From NCBI GenBank assembly GCA_947502305.1, contig CANMZA010000001.1, forward strand, positions 1,054,001-1,118,000: a DNA stretch of 64,000 nucleotides. Direction: 5' to 3'. Made by a program: the position numbers and the translations under genes. This document shows, piece after piece, positions 53,893-64,000 of this stretch; within the stretch, counting starts at the first letter, position 1; each line of letters opens with the position of its first letter. This stretch comes from an uncultured Erythrobacter sp. Its GTDB lineage: Bacteria > Pseudomonadota > Alphaproteobacteria > Sphingomonadales > Sphingomonadaceae. Below the pieces are notes generated by a model. The model saw only the letters and a program-made list of their open reading frames with translations. It had not been told where the DNA came from and did not search any database.

Positions 53893-54558
53893 ATGAGCGA
53901 CGCTCTCACACTGCCGGCTGAAACGCGCGAACGGGCAGGCAAGGGAGCCTCCCGTGCACTTCGCCGCGAAGGCCGGATCCCCGCTGTTATTTATGGCGGC
54001 AAAGAAGAACCCATTGCGATCCACGTGGAAGAAAAAGAATTGACCCGTCAGCTGATGACCGGCCAATTCATGAACTCCATCGTGCAAATCGAACTCGGCG
54101 GCGATAAAGTCCGCGCCATCCCGAAAGATGTTGCGCTGCACCCGGTCTCCGATCGTCCAATGCACGCCGATTTCTTCCGCCTCGCAAAAGGCGGCAAGAT
54201 CGAAGTCAGCGTCCCAGTGGTCTTCATCAACGAAGAAGATTCGCCCGGCCTTAAGAAAGGCGGCGTGCTTAACGTTGTCCGTCACGAGCTGGAACTGGTT
54301 TGCGAAAACGACAAAATCCCTGGTGAGATCGAAATCGACGTCACCGGCAAGGAAGTCGGCGATTCGCTCCACATCAGTGAAATCCAACTGCCAGCAGGCA
54401 GCGAAAGCGCGATCACAGACCGCGACTTCACAATTGCCACACTGGTTGCTCCATCCGCTCTCAAGAAGAGCGACGATGAAGAGGAAGAAGGCGAAGAGAT
54501 TGCAGCAGATGCAGTCGAAGCGACCTCTCAGAAAGCTGAAGAAGAAGGCGGCGAGTAA
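53893..54558 (+). CDS. rplY: 50S ribosomal protein L25/Ctc
   Basis: Binds 5S rRNA. The 221-residue long form has the L25 domain ([21 protein letters not shown]) and a C-terminal TL5/CTC beta domain, ending in an acidic low-complexity tail ([17 protein letters not shown]). AAAGG precedes the ATG. It heads the rplY-pth-ychF order common in these bacteria. A T-rich terminator follows. Confidence 0.96.
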   Translation: MSDALTLPAETRERAGKGASRALRREGRIPAVIYGGKEEPIAIHVEEKELTRQLMTGQFMNSIVQIELGGDKVRAIPKDVALHPVSDRPMHADFFRLAKGGKIEVSVPVVFINEEDSPGLKKGGVLNVVRHELELVCENDKIPGEIEIDVTGKEVGDSLHISEIQLPAGSESAITDRDFTIATLVAPSALKKSDDEEEEGEEIAADAVEATSQKAEEEGGE

Positions 54559-54594
54559 GCGGCCGGGCTTCTCAGTTCGAGAAATCACCAAAAG

Positions 54595-54630
54595 CGCGGG
54601 ACTGGGAAACCAGTTCCGCGTTTTTGTTTT
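54595..54630 (+). terminator. Rho-independent terminator of rplY
   Basis: CGCGGGACTGG (54595-54605), GAAA tetraloop, CCAGTTCCGCG (54610-54620), one G-T pair, followed by TTTTTGTTTT. Confidence 0.9.
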
Positions 54631-54983
54631 GCGCACCCCATCCGGGGTGCGATATCCTCGCGCCTTCGGCGCTGCGGGCGCCCGGTCGGGCTTGCGGCCC
54701 GCTGCGCGGGCCGAGCTCCGCCACCATGCAGGTCGGACATAAAGGGGCTTCAAACAGCGTTGCGCTGGCTCGGCTGCGCAGCAGCCGCAAGCGCGACCGA
54801 ACTCCGCCATCAGGCCTACCGGCTTGCGCTGGGATCAAGGCACTATTGTTGAGAGTGCCAGTGGCTCGGACCCGATAGGGTTCGCAAGGCCGACTGGCCG
54901 CCCGAGCTGATGCGAGGAAGCCCAGCGCGCGGATGCGCGTGCCCGGCGCTTGAGGCGCAGGCGAAGCCTGCTAAGGAACAAAA
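54631..54983. repeat. GC-rich, hairpin-rich intergenic region between rplY and pth
   Basis: No reading frame with gene-like content. A stem GCACCCC/GGGGTGC (54633-54650) follows the terminator, then GC-rich inverted segments (GCGGCCCGCTGCGCGGGCCG near 54696, GGCTGCGCAGCAGCC near 54771). Two related stretches about 90 bases apart share GARCTCCGCCAYCA (near 54713 and 54799). It looks like a REP-type extragenic repeat inserted before pth. Confidence 0.5.
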
Positions 54984-55556
54984 ATGCAAATCTGGACAGG
55001 CCTTGGAAATCCCGGACCGCAATATGCGCTCCAACGCCACAATGTCGGCTTTATGATGCTGGACGTGCTGGCCGACATGCATGGCTTCGGCCCTATCCAA
55101 AAAAAATTCCAAGGCTGGGTGCAAGAAGGTCGCATTGGCGGGCAGAAAATCCTGCTGCTCAAACCGGCGACCTTTATGAATGAAAGCGGGCGCAGCGTTG
55201 GCGAAGCGATGCGGTTTTATAAGCTTGAAACCGATGCCCTCACCGTCTTTCACGATGAACTCGACATCGACCCGTTTCGGGTGAAGGTGAAACAAGGCGG
55301 CGGCCATGCCGGTCACAACGGCCTTCGCTCAATTGATCAACATCTCGGTGCAGATTTTCGCCGCATCCGGCTTGGCATTGGCCATCCGGGTCATAAAGAC
55401 CGCGTCCACGGATATGTTCTGGGCAATTATGCAAAGGCCGAACAAGACGGCCTCGCCGCGATGCTCGGCGCAGTCAGCGCAGAGGCTTCGTGGTTGGCTG
55501 AAGGCAACAATCCCCGCTTCATGAGCGAAGTCGCCAAGCGGATGCAAGACGACTGA
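54984..55556 (+). CDS. pth: Peptidyl-tRNA hydrolase
   Basis: Releases peptides from prematurely dropped peptidyl-tRNA. The 190-residue protein has IWTGLGNPGPQYALQRHNVGF with the catalytic His, KPATFMNESGRSVGEAM, FHDELDIDPFRVKVKQGGGHAGHNGLRSI and GIGHPGHKDRVHGYVLG. Normal length. It is separated from rplY by a terminator and the repeat region, so it needs its own promoter. Confidence 0.96.
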   Translation: MQIWTGLGNPGPQYALQRHNVGFMMLDVLADMHGFGPIQKKFQGWVQEGRIGGQKILLLKPATFMNESGRSVGEAMRFYKLETDALTVFHDELDIDPFRVKVKQGGGHAGHNGLRSIDQHLGADFRRIRLGIGHPGHKDRVHGYVLGNYAKAEQDGLAAMLGAVSAEASWLAEGNNPRFMSEVAKRMQDD

Positions 55557-55586
55557 ATTTTGGCACAATCATTGAGAGACACGACT

Positions 55587-56594
55587 ATGACCCAAATCAC
55601 TCCGGCAAAAATTAACCGCCGCACACTCCTTGCCGGTGCCGCCGCAACTGGCGTCTTGGTCGCGACCGCTGCCGCCGCGCATGATGACGTGATGACCGCA
55701 GCACCGGACCTGTCGGGCAAAAGCGTGTTGATCACCGGGTGCTCCACCGGGTTTGGACGGCTCGCGGCGGAACATTTCGCCCGCCAAGGCGCAAAAGTGT
55801 TCGCAACAATGCGCGGTCTGCCGCGCGCAGAGGCGACGCAATTGGCCGGGATCGCCGCCTCAGATGATCTCGACATTCACATCATCGAAATCGACGTTTT
55901 GTCGGACGAACAAGTCGCCGCTGGTGTGGCCCGCGCCGAAGAAATCAATGGCGGCGCGATTGACGTACTCATCAACAATGCCGGCATTTCATTCGGCGGC
56001 CCGGTTGAAATTCAGGATATGGAGGCGACCCAGCTCACCTTCGACACCAATGTCTTTGGCCCGCAGCGTATGATCCGCGCCGCCCTGCCCGCAATGCGCG
56101 CGGCAAAGAGCGGTTTGATCATCAACATCACATCGCAATTGGGCCGCGTCATCGCGCCGTCTTATGGCATGTATTCGCCCACAAAATTCGCGCTAGAGGC
56201 GCTCAGCGAAGGCCTCGCCTATGAATTGGTGCCGCATGGCATCGAGGTGTGCGCGGTCGAACCGGGCGGCTATCCAACGATGATCTGGTCCAACGCCAAC
56301 ACCAATTCGGTCGCCCTGCTCGAACGCAGTGATGATACGCACACTTCTGGCTACCCCGCGCTTGTGTCGCGATTGGGCCAGCGTACCGGCGGCGGGTCCA
56401 CCGATCCGATGGATGTGCCGCGCGCAATGTCTGAAATCATCGCCATGCCCGCAGGCACCCGCCCGCTGCGCCGCGCTGTCCATCCGGGCGGCAAACCGCA
56501 ATTGGCGATCAACGAATTGACCGCGCAGGTTCAGGTCGGCTGGCTGGGCGAGACGCCATACGGCCCGTGGATCAAGGCGGTCCACAACGTGTGA
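55587..56594 (+). CDS. Tat-exported short-chain dehydrogenase/reductase
   Basis: A 335-residue protein with an N-terminal Tat-like signal: INRRTLLAGAAATGVLVA, then AAAAHDD. The SDR domain has VLITGCSTGFG (cofactor loop), LINNAGISFGG, and the catalytic Ser-Tyr-Lys as ITSQLG with MYSPTKFALEAL. GAGAG precedes the ATG at 55587; a TTG 27 bases upstream is less likely. A redox enzyme of this class needs NAD(P), so export is unusual. Inserted between pth and ychF. Confidence 0.82.
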   Translation: MTQITPAKINRRTLLAGAAATGVLVATAAAAHDDVMTAAPDLSGKSVLITGCSTGFGRLAAEHFARQGAKVFATMRGLPRAEATQLAGIAASDDLDIHIIEIDVLSDEQVAAGVARAEEINGGAIDVLINNAGISFGGPVEIQDMEATQLTFDTNVFGPQRMIRAALPAMRAAKSGLIINITSQLGRVIAPSYGMYSPTKFALEALSEGLAYELVPHGIEVCAVEPGGYPTMIWSNANTNSVALLERSDDTHTSGYPALVSRLGQRTGGGSTDPMDVPRAMSEIIAMPAGTRPLRRAVHPGGKPQLAINELTAQVQVGWLGETPYGPWIKAVHNV

Positions 56595-56701
56595 TCAGCC
56601 GCGGATCAGCGCTGTGCCATGCTGAGACGCCGCCTCTTTGAGAATGGAAGTCCAAGATCGGAGTCGCTTAGGCTTTTAATTCAAAAACTTAGGCGGATCT
56701 C

Positions 56702-57082
56702 ATGATTTTTGATCGTAAATCCACAATACTGGCATGCACAATCTCGGGCGCTTTGCTTGCGATACCCGTGGCCGCTTTGGCGCAAAATTCGCAAATGCAT
56801 GGCGGTGGTACTGGTGCCGGTACTGGCGGTTCTGTCTCAACCTCCAGCACAACGTCCGGCGCGATGGTGGGCGGCGGCACCAGTGGCGGCATGATCACGT
56901 CGACTGGCGGCACATCAACGACATCAGGTTTCTGTATCCCCGGCGGCCTTGGCTGCGGCCCGGACAGTGATCTGACCCCGCTGGGCACCGACGTTCCTGA
57001 ACCTTCCTCCGCTGCTTTGCTGCTGATCGGGTTTGGGATCATCGCCGCGGGATCGATCCGGCGTCGCCGCAAAACCGCCTGA
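56702..57082 (+). CDS. Short PEP-CTERM protein
   Basis: A 126-residue exported protein: signal peptide MIFDRKSTILACTISGALL to ALAQN, a Gly/Ser/Thr-rich low-complexity middle (about residues 32-75), two cysteines in FCIPGGLGCGPDS, and a C-terminal PEP-CTERM sorting signal VPEPSSAALLLIGFGIIAA followed by RRRRK. Such proteins are processed by exosortase (EpsH/XrtA), whose gene is not in this window. A surface or exopolysaccharide role is typical. Confidence 0.82.
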   Translation: MIFDRKSTILACTISGALLAIPVAALAQNSQMHGGGTGAGTGGSVSTSSTTSGAMVGGGTSGGMITSTGGTSTTSGFCIPGGLGCGPDSDLTPLGTDVPEPSSAALLLIGFGIIAAGSIRRRRKTA

Positions 57083-57200
57083 TTGCACGGCGCGGCGGCG
57101 CGCCGCATGACTTATGCCTCTCACTTAAGATTGCCTATCCGCACCGCCCCGGTTAAAGGCGCTGCTTCCAATCGGCATTTAGAAATTTAGAGAGCAAAAC

Positions 57201-58301
57201 ATGGGTTTTCGTTGCGGGATCGTAGGGCTGCCAAATGTTGGCAAGTCGACCTTGTTTAATGCGCTCACTGAAACGCAGGCCGCGCAGGCTGCGAATTATC
57301 CGTTTTGCACGATTGAACCGAATGTCGGCCAAGTCGCTGTGCCGGATGAACGGCTCGACAAAATCGCCGCCATCGCCAGCAGCGCGAAGGTCATTCCAAC
57401 TCAGCTTGGCTTTGTCGACATTGCCGGTTTGGTGAAAGGCGCAAGCGCAGGCGAAGGATTGGGCAACCAGTTCCTCGGCAATATCCGCGAAGTCGATGCG
57501 ATTGTGCATGTTTTGCGGTGTTTCGAAGATGACGACATTCAACACGTCTCCAACACTGTCGATCCGCTCACGGATGCAGAAGTGGTTGAGACGGAATTGA
57601 TGCTGTCGGACCTTGAAAGCCTAGAGAAGCGCGTTCCCAATGCCGAAAAACGCGGCAAGAACGGCGACAAAGAAGCCAAAGCGCTCGCCAGCGTGTTGGG
57701 TCAGGCGCTGGAATTGCTGAAGGAAGGCAAGCCTGCGCGTTTGACCGTGCCGGAGGGTGAGGAAGAAGAGCGTCTGTTCGCCCAAGCCCAATTGCTGACC
57801 GCGAAACCGGTTCTGTATGTCTGCAATGTTGCCGAAGAAGACGCCGCAGACGGCAACGAACTTTCCGCAAAAGTCTTTGCCAAAGCAGAAGCAGAAGGCG
57901 CGCAAGCCGTGGTGGTATCCGCCGCGATTGAGGCGGAATTGGTCGAAATGCCGATGGAAGACCGCGAGGAATATTTGACCGCACTGGGCCTGACCGAAAG
58001 CGGCCTCGCACGGGTGATCCGCGCCGGATACACTTTGCTGGGCTTGCAAACATTCTTCACCGCTGGCCCCAAAGAATCGCGCGCTTGGACGTTTCCAGCG
58101 GGCGCGAAAGCACCGCAAGCTGCGGGCGAGATTCACACCGATTTTGAAAAAGGCTTCATTCGCGCAGAAACCATCGCTTACGCTGATTATATCGAGCTAA
58201 ACGGCGAAGCAGGCGCGAAAGACGCGGGCAAAATGCGGCAAGAGGGCAAGGACTATGACGTTCAGGACGGCGATATCATGCTGTTCAAATTCAACGTCTA
58301 A
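57201..58301 (+). CDS. ychF: Redox-regulated ATPase YchF
   Basis: A universally conserved Obg-related P-loop protein that prefers ATP. The 366-residue protein has G1 [18 protein letters not shown], switch region [13 protein letters not shown]3 [20 protein letters not shown], a coiled coil, and a C-terminal TGS domain ([28 protein letters not shown]). Normal length. Third member of the rplY-pth-ychF order. Confidence 0.97.
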   Translation: MGFRCGIVGLPNVGKSTLFNALTETQAAQAANYPFCTIEPNVGQVAVPDERLDKIAAIASSAKVIPTQLGFVDIAGLVKGASAGEGLGNQFLGNIREVDAIVHVLRCFEDDDIQHVSNTVDPLTDAEVVETELMLSDLESLEKRVPNAEKRGKNGDKEAKALASVLGQALELLKEGKPARLTVPEGEEEERLFAQAQLLTAKPVLYVCNVAEEDAADGNELSAKVFAKAEAEGAQAVVVSAAIEAELVEMPMEDREEYLTALGLTESGLARVIRAGYTLLGLQTFFTAGPKESRAWTFPAGAKAPQAAGEIHTDFEKGFIRAETIAYADYIELNGEAGAKDAGKMRQEGKDYDVQDGDIMLFKFNV

Positions 58302-58389
58302 TCTCGCAATTGCTCCGGCGCCCCCTGCGGCCTCTACCTATTAAATCTGGCGCGGCTTTGCCCGTTCTGTCTTCCTTAGGGAGGACGCC

Positions 58390-59844
58390 ATGTCACAATT
58401 TGATCTCGTCGTATTGGGCTCCGGCCCCGCTGGCCGCAGGGCCGCCATTCAGGCCGCAAAGCTCGGCAAATCCGTTTTGGTGGTGGATGACCGCAGCAAA
58501 GTTGGCGGCGTTTCCGTCCACACGGGCACCATCCCGTCCAAAACATTGCGAGAGACCGCGCTAAACCTATCCGGGTGGAGAGAGCGCGCCTTTTACGGCC
58601 AAGGATACCGCGCAGGCGCGACGATCAAACCCGGCGATCTTGAACAACGCATTGCCAAGACTTTCGATTACGAAGTCGCCGTTTTGGAACACCAATTTGC
58701 CCGCAATGGAGTGCGCACCATGAATGGGCGCGGCCATTTTGTCGGCCCGCATCAAATCGTCGTCACCCGCCAATTGGACGATGCGCACGTGGAAGAGACG
58801 GTGGAGGCGAAGAAGGTTCTGATCTCTGTCGGCACGCGCCCTTACCGCCCCGATCATATCCCTTTTAACAACACAAATGTTCTGGATAGCGATACGTTCA
58901 TCCTGCAACCGCGCATGCCGCGCAGCCTGACGGTGGTGGGCGCAGGCGTCATTGGTCTGGAATATGCGACGATCCTCAGCGCGCTCGATATCCCTGTGAC
59001 TTTGATCGAACCGCGCGAACGTTTGCTGGAATTTATGGATGCGGAAATTGTCGAACATCTGATCCATTCCATGCGTGAACGCGGGATCACTTTGCGATTG
59101 GGATGTTCGCTGGCGCATGTCCATTTTAGCGAAAAGGGCGATCCGATTTGCCAATTGCAAGACGGCCGGCTGATCGGATCAGAAATGGTGCTGTATGCCG
59201 CTGGCCGGATCGGTTCGACCGATAGCCTCAACCTGTCCGCCTGCGGATTGGAAGCAGACAGCCGGGGCCGATTGGAGGTCGACCGCACCACATTCCAAAC
59301 CACCAATCCTGACATTTACGCCGCTGGCGATGTCATCGGTTTCCCCTCTTTGGCCTCCACATCAATGGAGCAAGGGCGCGCGGTTGCCTGTCATGCCTTT
59401 GGCGACCCAATCAGCGCCGACGATCAAAAGCCGCCTTACGGTGTCTATGCCGTCCCAGAATTGTCATCGGTGGGCCTGACAGAGGAGGAGGCGCGCGATG
59501 CCGGGATCAATTACGAATGCGGGATTGCGCGGTTTAAAGAAACATCGCGCGGGCACATTATGGGGCTGGAATCGGGCATCCTCAAATTGATTTGCGACCG
59601 TGACACACGCAAATTGGTGGGCGTCCATGTGATCGGCGAAGGGGCCAGCGAATTGGTCCATGTTGGTCAGGCAGTGCTGAATTTAGGCGGGACCATCGAC
59701 TACTTTGTTGAGAACAGCTTCAATTATCCGACCTTGGCAGAGGGGTACAAGGTGGCGGCGCTGGATCTGTGGAACCGTTTGCAGATTTGCCCGGCGGAAG
59801 GCGCAGTAAGCAGGGATAATGAAAGGGCGAAACGCGCGGCTTAG
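58390..59844 (+). CDS. sthA: Soluble pyridine nucleotide transhydrogenase
   Basis: A 484-residue FAD flavoprotein that exchanges reducing equivalents between NADH and NADPH. It has the FAD loop VVLGSGPAGRRAAIQAAKLG, TGTIPSKTLRETAL in place of the redox CxxxxC of lipoamide dehydrogenase (as in true SthA), NAD loop VVGAGVIGLEYATI, YAAGRIGSTD, and IYAAGDVIGFPSLASTSMEQGR. Monocistronic with a GGGAGG ribosome site. Confidence 0.95.
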   Translation: MSQFDLVVLGSGPAGRRAAIQAAKLGKSVLVVDDRSKVGGVSVHTGTIPSKTLRETALNLSGWRERAFYGQGYRAGATIKPGDLEQRIAKTFDYEVAVLEHQFARNGVRTMNGRGHFVGPHQIVVTRQLDDAHVEETVEAKKVLISVGTRPYRPDHIPFNNTNVLDSDTFILQPRMPRSLTVVGAGVIGLEYATILSALDIPVTLIEPRERLLEFMDAEIVEHLIHSMRERGITLRLGCSLAHVHFSEKGDPICQLQDGRLIGSEMVLYAAGRIGSTDSLNLSACGLEADSRGRLEVDRTTFQTTNPDIYAAGDVIGFPSLASTSMEQGRAVACHAFGDPISADDQKPPYGVYAVPELSSVGLTEEEARDAGINYECGIARFKETSRGHIMGLESGILKLICDRDTRKLVGVHVIGEGASELVHVGQAVLNLGGTIDYFVENSFNYPTLAEGYKVAALDLWNRLQICPAEGAVSRDNERAKRAA

Positions 59845-59860
59845 GTCGGTTATCGCTGCC

Positions 59861-60310
59861 TTACCCCGGCAAGCGCGGCAGTGCGCATTCCGGCGTCGCA
59901 ATCCGATTAAACCGCAATTGCGCAAAGATATCCGGTGACGTCGCCCGGTCCAGCGCGACGATCAAAACAGGGCCATCGCACCTTTTACGGCTTGCTTGTA
60001 TCTCGCCGCATTCAAAATGGAGTTCGCGCGTGCCTGAAACGTTGCGGGCCGCCGATTCAATTTGACGGCAAGCGGAAACAATACCGATCAGTTCATCAAC
60101 CGAAAGCGGGTTCCGTTCCCAATCATAGGCGGTGAAACGCATTGCTTTCAAAGCATCCCCGTCGCGCTGTTCAATCGCCTTGGCCGCACCGTCCACGATA
60201 TCCACTGGCTCAGCGGCGCAGACACTTGCGGAAACCGAAAATGCGAAAGCGAAGAATAAGCGCACAGATTTCAAAAATTTGTCCCTGATAAAGAGCCCGT
60301 ACGCTGCCAT
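59861..60310 (-). CDS. Small secreted protein, unknown
   Basis: A 149-residue protein with a hydrophobic signal (SVRLFFAFAFSVSASVCAAE) preceded by a basic start. The rest is soluble, with cysteines in SACRQIE, FECGEIQ, KRCDGPV and PECALP that could form two disulfides. Lies between convergent sthA and mutL on the mutL strand. Weak ribosome site; no family recognised. Confidence 0.6.
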   Translation of the reverse strand: MAAYGLFIRDKFLKSVRLFFAFAFSVSASVCAAEPVDIVDGAAKAIEQRDGDALKAMRFTAYDWERNPLSVDELIGIVSACRQIESAARNVSGTRELHFECGEIQASRKRCDGPVLIVALDRATSPDIFAQLRFNRIATPECALPRLPG

Positions 60311-60325
60311 CTATCCGCGCATAGT

Positions 60326-62194
60326 TTAATGCCGCCCGAACAGTTTCTCGACATCATCCATGCCCAGTTTCACCCAAGTGGGCCGCCCGTGATTGCATTG
60401 CCCAGAGCGCGGCGTCGCTTCCATTTCCCTCAACAGGGCGTTCATCTCCGCCACATTGAGCACCCGCCCTGCCCGCACCGATCCGTGGCACGCCATTGTC
60501 GCCAGCACCAATTCGAGTTTCTCGGACAATAGCAGCGATCCGCTGTCTTCTTGCTTGCCATGTTTGGCGATGTCATCGGCGAGGTCTTGGAGTAGCTTGC
60601 CGCTATCCGCTTTGGCAATCGCGCTTGGAACGGCCCGGACCAACATGGCGGCGGGGCCGAAACGCTCCACCGTCAAACCAAACCGCGCGAGCCCCTCGGC
60701 GGCATCCTCCAACCGGTCGCAATCCGCCTCGTCCATTTCGACCACATCCGGGACCAGCAGCGCTTGCGAACGGGTCACCGCTTCCTCCGCCCCCGCCGCT
60801 TTCAACCGTTCCAGCACAAGCCGTTCATGCGCGGCGTGTTGATCGACTAGGATCAAACCGTCTTTGCTTTCCGCCACGATATAGGTGTTGGCGACTTGCC
60901 CTCGCGCAATGCCCAGCGGGTATTGATCCGCGTCTTCGGGAATCGGGGCGGCTTCTTCGGCGCGGCCGGTGGGCAAGGCGCTGTCATAACGCGCATTCTG
61001 GGCTGATTGCGCAGGCGCCCAAGCCACGCGCGGTTCGGCCACATGGGCCGATGATGCGCCAAAATCGCGCTCTTCAAATATAGACCGCAAGGCCGCAGGT
61101 TCCTCGCGCGCCGGCTCTTGTTGCCACCGGCCCATCGCTGTGCGGTCCGGCCCCTGCGCGCTGCGCCGGTCGCCTGTGTCCAAAGCGCGCCGCAGACCCG
61201 ATACGATAAATCCGCGCACATGCGCCGCATCGCGGAACCGCACTTCGGTCTTTGCCGGGTGAACATTGACGTCGACATCTTGAGGCGGAATTTCCAGAAA
61301 CAGCGCCAGCACCGCGTGCCGGTCCCGTGCGAGCATATCGGAATAAGCCCCGCGTACCGCGCCGGTTAGCAATCGGTCTTTCACCGGGCGGCCATTGACG
61401 AACAGATATTGATGATCGGCCACGCCGCGATTGTATGTCGGCAATCCCGCAAGCCCAGTCAGCCGCATCATTCCATGCGGCGTCTCTCGCTCCAACTCAA
61501 TCTCAACCGCATTGTCTTTCAATTCACGCGCCACGATCTGAGACACACGGGTCGCCAATTCTTCATCCGCTTGCGTGGACAGCGCCTTGCGCGTCTTTCC
61601 CTCCGCACCGTTTTCAAGCGAGAAAGCAATATCAGGCCGCGCCATTGCAAGACGGCGGGTGATGTCGAGGCAGGCGATATACTCGCTGCGCGGGGTGCGC
61701 AGGAATTTGCGCCGCGCGGGCACTTTCGCAAAAATCTGTTCAACCCGGACACGGGTGCCAAACGGGACAGCCGCCGGACCATCCTCGATCACTTCGCCGT
61801 GATCGACAATTTTGCGCCAGCCTTGCGAATCTTGGCCGCCATCCGCCCCGCGCACCCGGCTTTCTAAAGTCAGCCGCGCCACGCTGGCAATCGAAGGCAA
61901 AGCCTCGCCCCGGAACCCAAGCGTGGCGACCAATTCGATCGCCTCGTCCGGCAATTTCGATGTCGCATGCCTCTCCAGCGCCAGCGCCATGTCATCAGCG
62001 CTCATCCCGCAACCATCATCGGTCACTTCTAACCGCGTCAAACCGCCATCGGTTAAAGTGACAGCGATTCGCCGCGCACCGGCATCGACCGCGTTCTCAA
62101 TCAGCTCTTTAAGCGCCGCAGCGGGCCGTTCGACCACTTCACCAGCGGCAATACGGTTCACAAGATCGTTTGGAAGGCGGCGAATTTGGGGCAT
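60326..62194 (-). CDS. mutL: DNA mismatch repair protein MutL (endonuclease type)
   Basis: Links mismatch recognition by MutS to strand removal. The 622-residue protein has the GHKL ATPase (NRIAAGEVVERPAAALKELIENAVDAGA, DDGCGM, TLGFRGEALPSI) and a C-terminal domain with the endonuclease motif DQHA-x2-E-x4-E as DQHAAHERLVLE, plus ACHGSVRAG and CNHGRPT. This is the self-nicking type, so no MutH is needed. Start at 62194 fixed by MPQIRRLPND; the frame is open further upstream. Confidence 0.97.
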   Translation of the reverse strand: MPQIRRLPNDLVNRIAAGEVVERPAAALKELIENAVDAGARRIAVTLTDGGLTRLEVTDDGCGMSADDMALALERHATSKLPDEAIELVATLGFRGEALPSIASVARLTLESRVRGADGGQDSQGWRKIVDHGEVIEDGPAAVPFGTRVRVEQIFAKVPARRKFLRTPRSEYIACLDITRRLAMARPDIAFSLENGAEGKTRKALSTQADEELATRVSQIVARELKDNAVEIELERETPHGMMRLTGLAGLPTYNRGVADHQYLFVNGRPVKDRLLTGAVRGAYSDMLARDRHAVLALFLEIPPQDVDVNVHPAKTEVRFRDAAHVRGFIVSGLRRALDTGDRRSAQGPDRTAMGRWQQEPAREEPAALRSIFEERDFGASSAHVAEPRVAWAPAQSAQNARYDSALPTGRAEEAAPIPEDADQYPLGIARGQVANTYIVAESKDGLILVDQHAAHERLVLERLKAAGAEEAVTRSQALLVPDVVEMDEADCDRLEDAAEGLARFGLTVERFGPAAMLVRAVPSAIAKADSGKLLQDLADDIAKHGKQEDSGSLLLSEKLELVLATMACHGSVRAGRVLNVAEMNALLREMEATPRSGQCNHGRPTWVKLGMDDVEKLFGRH

Positions 62195-62297
62195 TTGTCG
62201 CAAGCTAGACTGCACACGCCGCAAATTCGAGGGCTGCCGGGGAAAATAACCACCATCGTCAACAATAATTTTGGCCTTTTTCGCAAGCATTCGCTAG

Positions 62298-63440
<1,143 letters not shown>

Positions 63441-63504
63441 TTCGTTCCACGCACACCTCGCGCGGGAGTATATTCGACAACAGTTTAAGGGATTGGACAA
63501 ACCC

Positions 63505-64000
63505 ATGGCGCCGTCATCATCGCGTCGATCGGGCTTTTCGAGAAAGCAGCAATATTCGGTTTTTACCGGGTACCTGCTGGCGACCCTTGGTGCTGTCGTC
63601 GGGCTGGGTTTGCTGACGATTTCCCTGTGGCAACCATCGGTCTTTCAACCTTTGCGCGGGGCGGCATCTGATGCCGCATCCCCGGCAGGCGAGGCGACAG
63701 CGACCGTGCGCGCGGGCGGCAACAACACTTGGGACAGTATCGCGGGATATTGGAACGCCGGTAGCCAAAACGCGGCGCTGCGCCGGGAGATTGAGGTTGC
63801 CCGCATCCGCTTGGCCGAGGCCGAGGCGGTTGAGACAGAGAACCGCCGGTTAAAAGCGCTTTTGGGCCTAGCCGATGACGAGGTTCAGCCAATCGCTGCG
63901 ACGCGCCTAGTCGGCTCCAGTTCCGCCAGCGCGCGGCGGTTCGCCTATATTGGTGTCGGCAAAAGCGACGGGATTGCGATTGGCATGCCGGTCCATTCCG
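63505..64000 (+). CDS. mreC: Rod shape-determining protein MreC, N-terminal part (cut by right edge)
   Basis: Membrane-anchored periplasmic protein that links MreB to wall enzymes. The 165 visible residues begin MAPSSSRRSGFSRKQQYSVF, with one membrane helix (about 23-44), a coiled coil (NAALRREIEVARIRLAEAEAVETENRRLKALLGL, described in part) and the start of the beta domain (ARRFAYIGVGKSDGIAIGMPV). The ATG at 63505 is followed without interruption to the window end. Confidence 0.93.
   Translation, partial: MAPSSSRRSGFSRKQQYSVFTGYLLATLGAVVGLGLLTISLWQPSVFQPLRGAASDAASPAGEATATVRAGGNNTWDSIAGYWNAGSQNAALRREIEVARIRLAEAEAVETENRRLKALLGLADDEVQPIAATRLVGSSSASARRFAYIGVGKSDGIAIGMPVHS

Noticed and set aside
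53731-54810. A 359-codon minus-strand frame over rplY and the end of the TraB gene
   Set aside because: It spans real genes with good signals and the terminator of rplY.
54572-54878. Overlapping short frames in the rplY-pth gap
   Set aside because: Low-complexity, repeat-derived, without ribosome sites; the region fits an extragenic repeat better.

Overview
The window looks like ordinary core chromosome of an alphaproteobacterium, most likely a sphingomonad (Sphingomonadales, Erythrobacteraceae-like). This is inferred from gene order (hrcA-grpE beside rph-rdgB-hemW, glyQ-glyS-ppdK, rplY-pth-ychF, mreB-mreC), alphaproteobacterial RpoH-type promoters and lineage-typical small families (vgr-related protein, DOMON-like protein, a PEP-CTERM protein). 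There is no phage, insertion sequence, CRISPR array, rRNA or tRNA gene. About 60 genes are packed tightly on both strands, with many 4-nt ATGA/GTGA overlaps.

Layout. 1-3.5 kb: the 5' end of radA runs off the left edge, divergent from a patatin-like phospholipase, followed by a secreted metallo-beta-lactamase-fold hydrolase. 3.5-13 kb: heat-shock genes dnaK-dnaJ and hrcA-grpE, separated by a copper chaperone, a vgr-related putative metalloprotease, two tandem secreted paralogs, a crotonase and an NTF2-like membrane protein. Both chaperone blocks carry a CTTG-N17/18-CYTATnT promoter. 13-21.5 kb: rph, rdgB, a CAP-domain protein, hemW, xerC, then an rsmI-yraN-gshB operon divergent from an LpoA-like lipoprotein. 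21.5-26.5 kb: parE, an ECF sigma factor translationally coupled to a four-helix membrane protein, and a class A beta-lactamase-like serine hydrolase. 26.5-33 kb: a MoxR ATPase and its VWA partner (split by two genes), a soluble chemotaxis transducer and a secretory lipase. 33-44.5 kb: NamZ-type muramidase, TspO, DOMON-like protein, tyrS, PilZ, an MFS carrier, cysK, an acyl-CoA dehydrogenase with its MerR regulator, hisI, a hairpin-rich intergenic region that may be a new small RNA, comF and a methyltransferase. 44.5-50.4 kb: ppdK and glyQS. 50.5-54 kb: an XRE regulator between two membrane proteins, and two tandem TraB/GumN proteins. 54-64 kb: rplY, pth, a Tat-exported dehydrogenase, a PEP-CTERM protein, ychF, sthA, mutL, mreB and the start of mreC, cut by the right edge.

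Functionally the window is mostly housekeeping: protein folding, translation (tyrS, glyQS, rplY, pth, rsmI), replication and repair (radA, parE, xerC, mutL, rdgB), cell shape and envelope. The least explained parts are the candidate RNA near 42.6-42.85 kb, the XRE/membrane operon with palindromic operators, the sigma factor with a non-standard membrane partner, and the paralog pairs at 8.2-9.4 and 51.9-53.8 kb. I found no clear-cut undescribed multi-gene system; these are leads.
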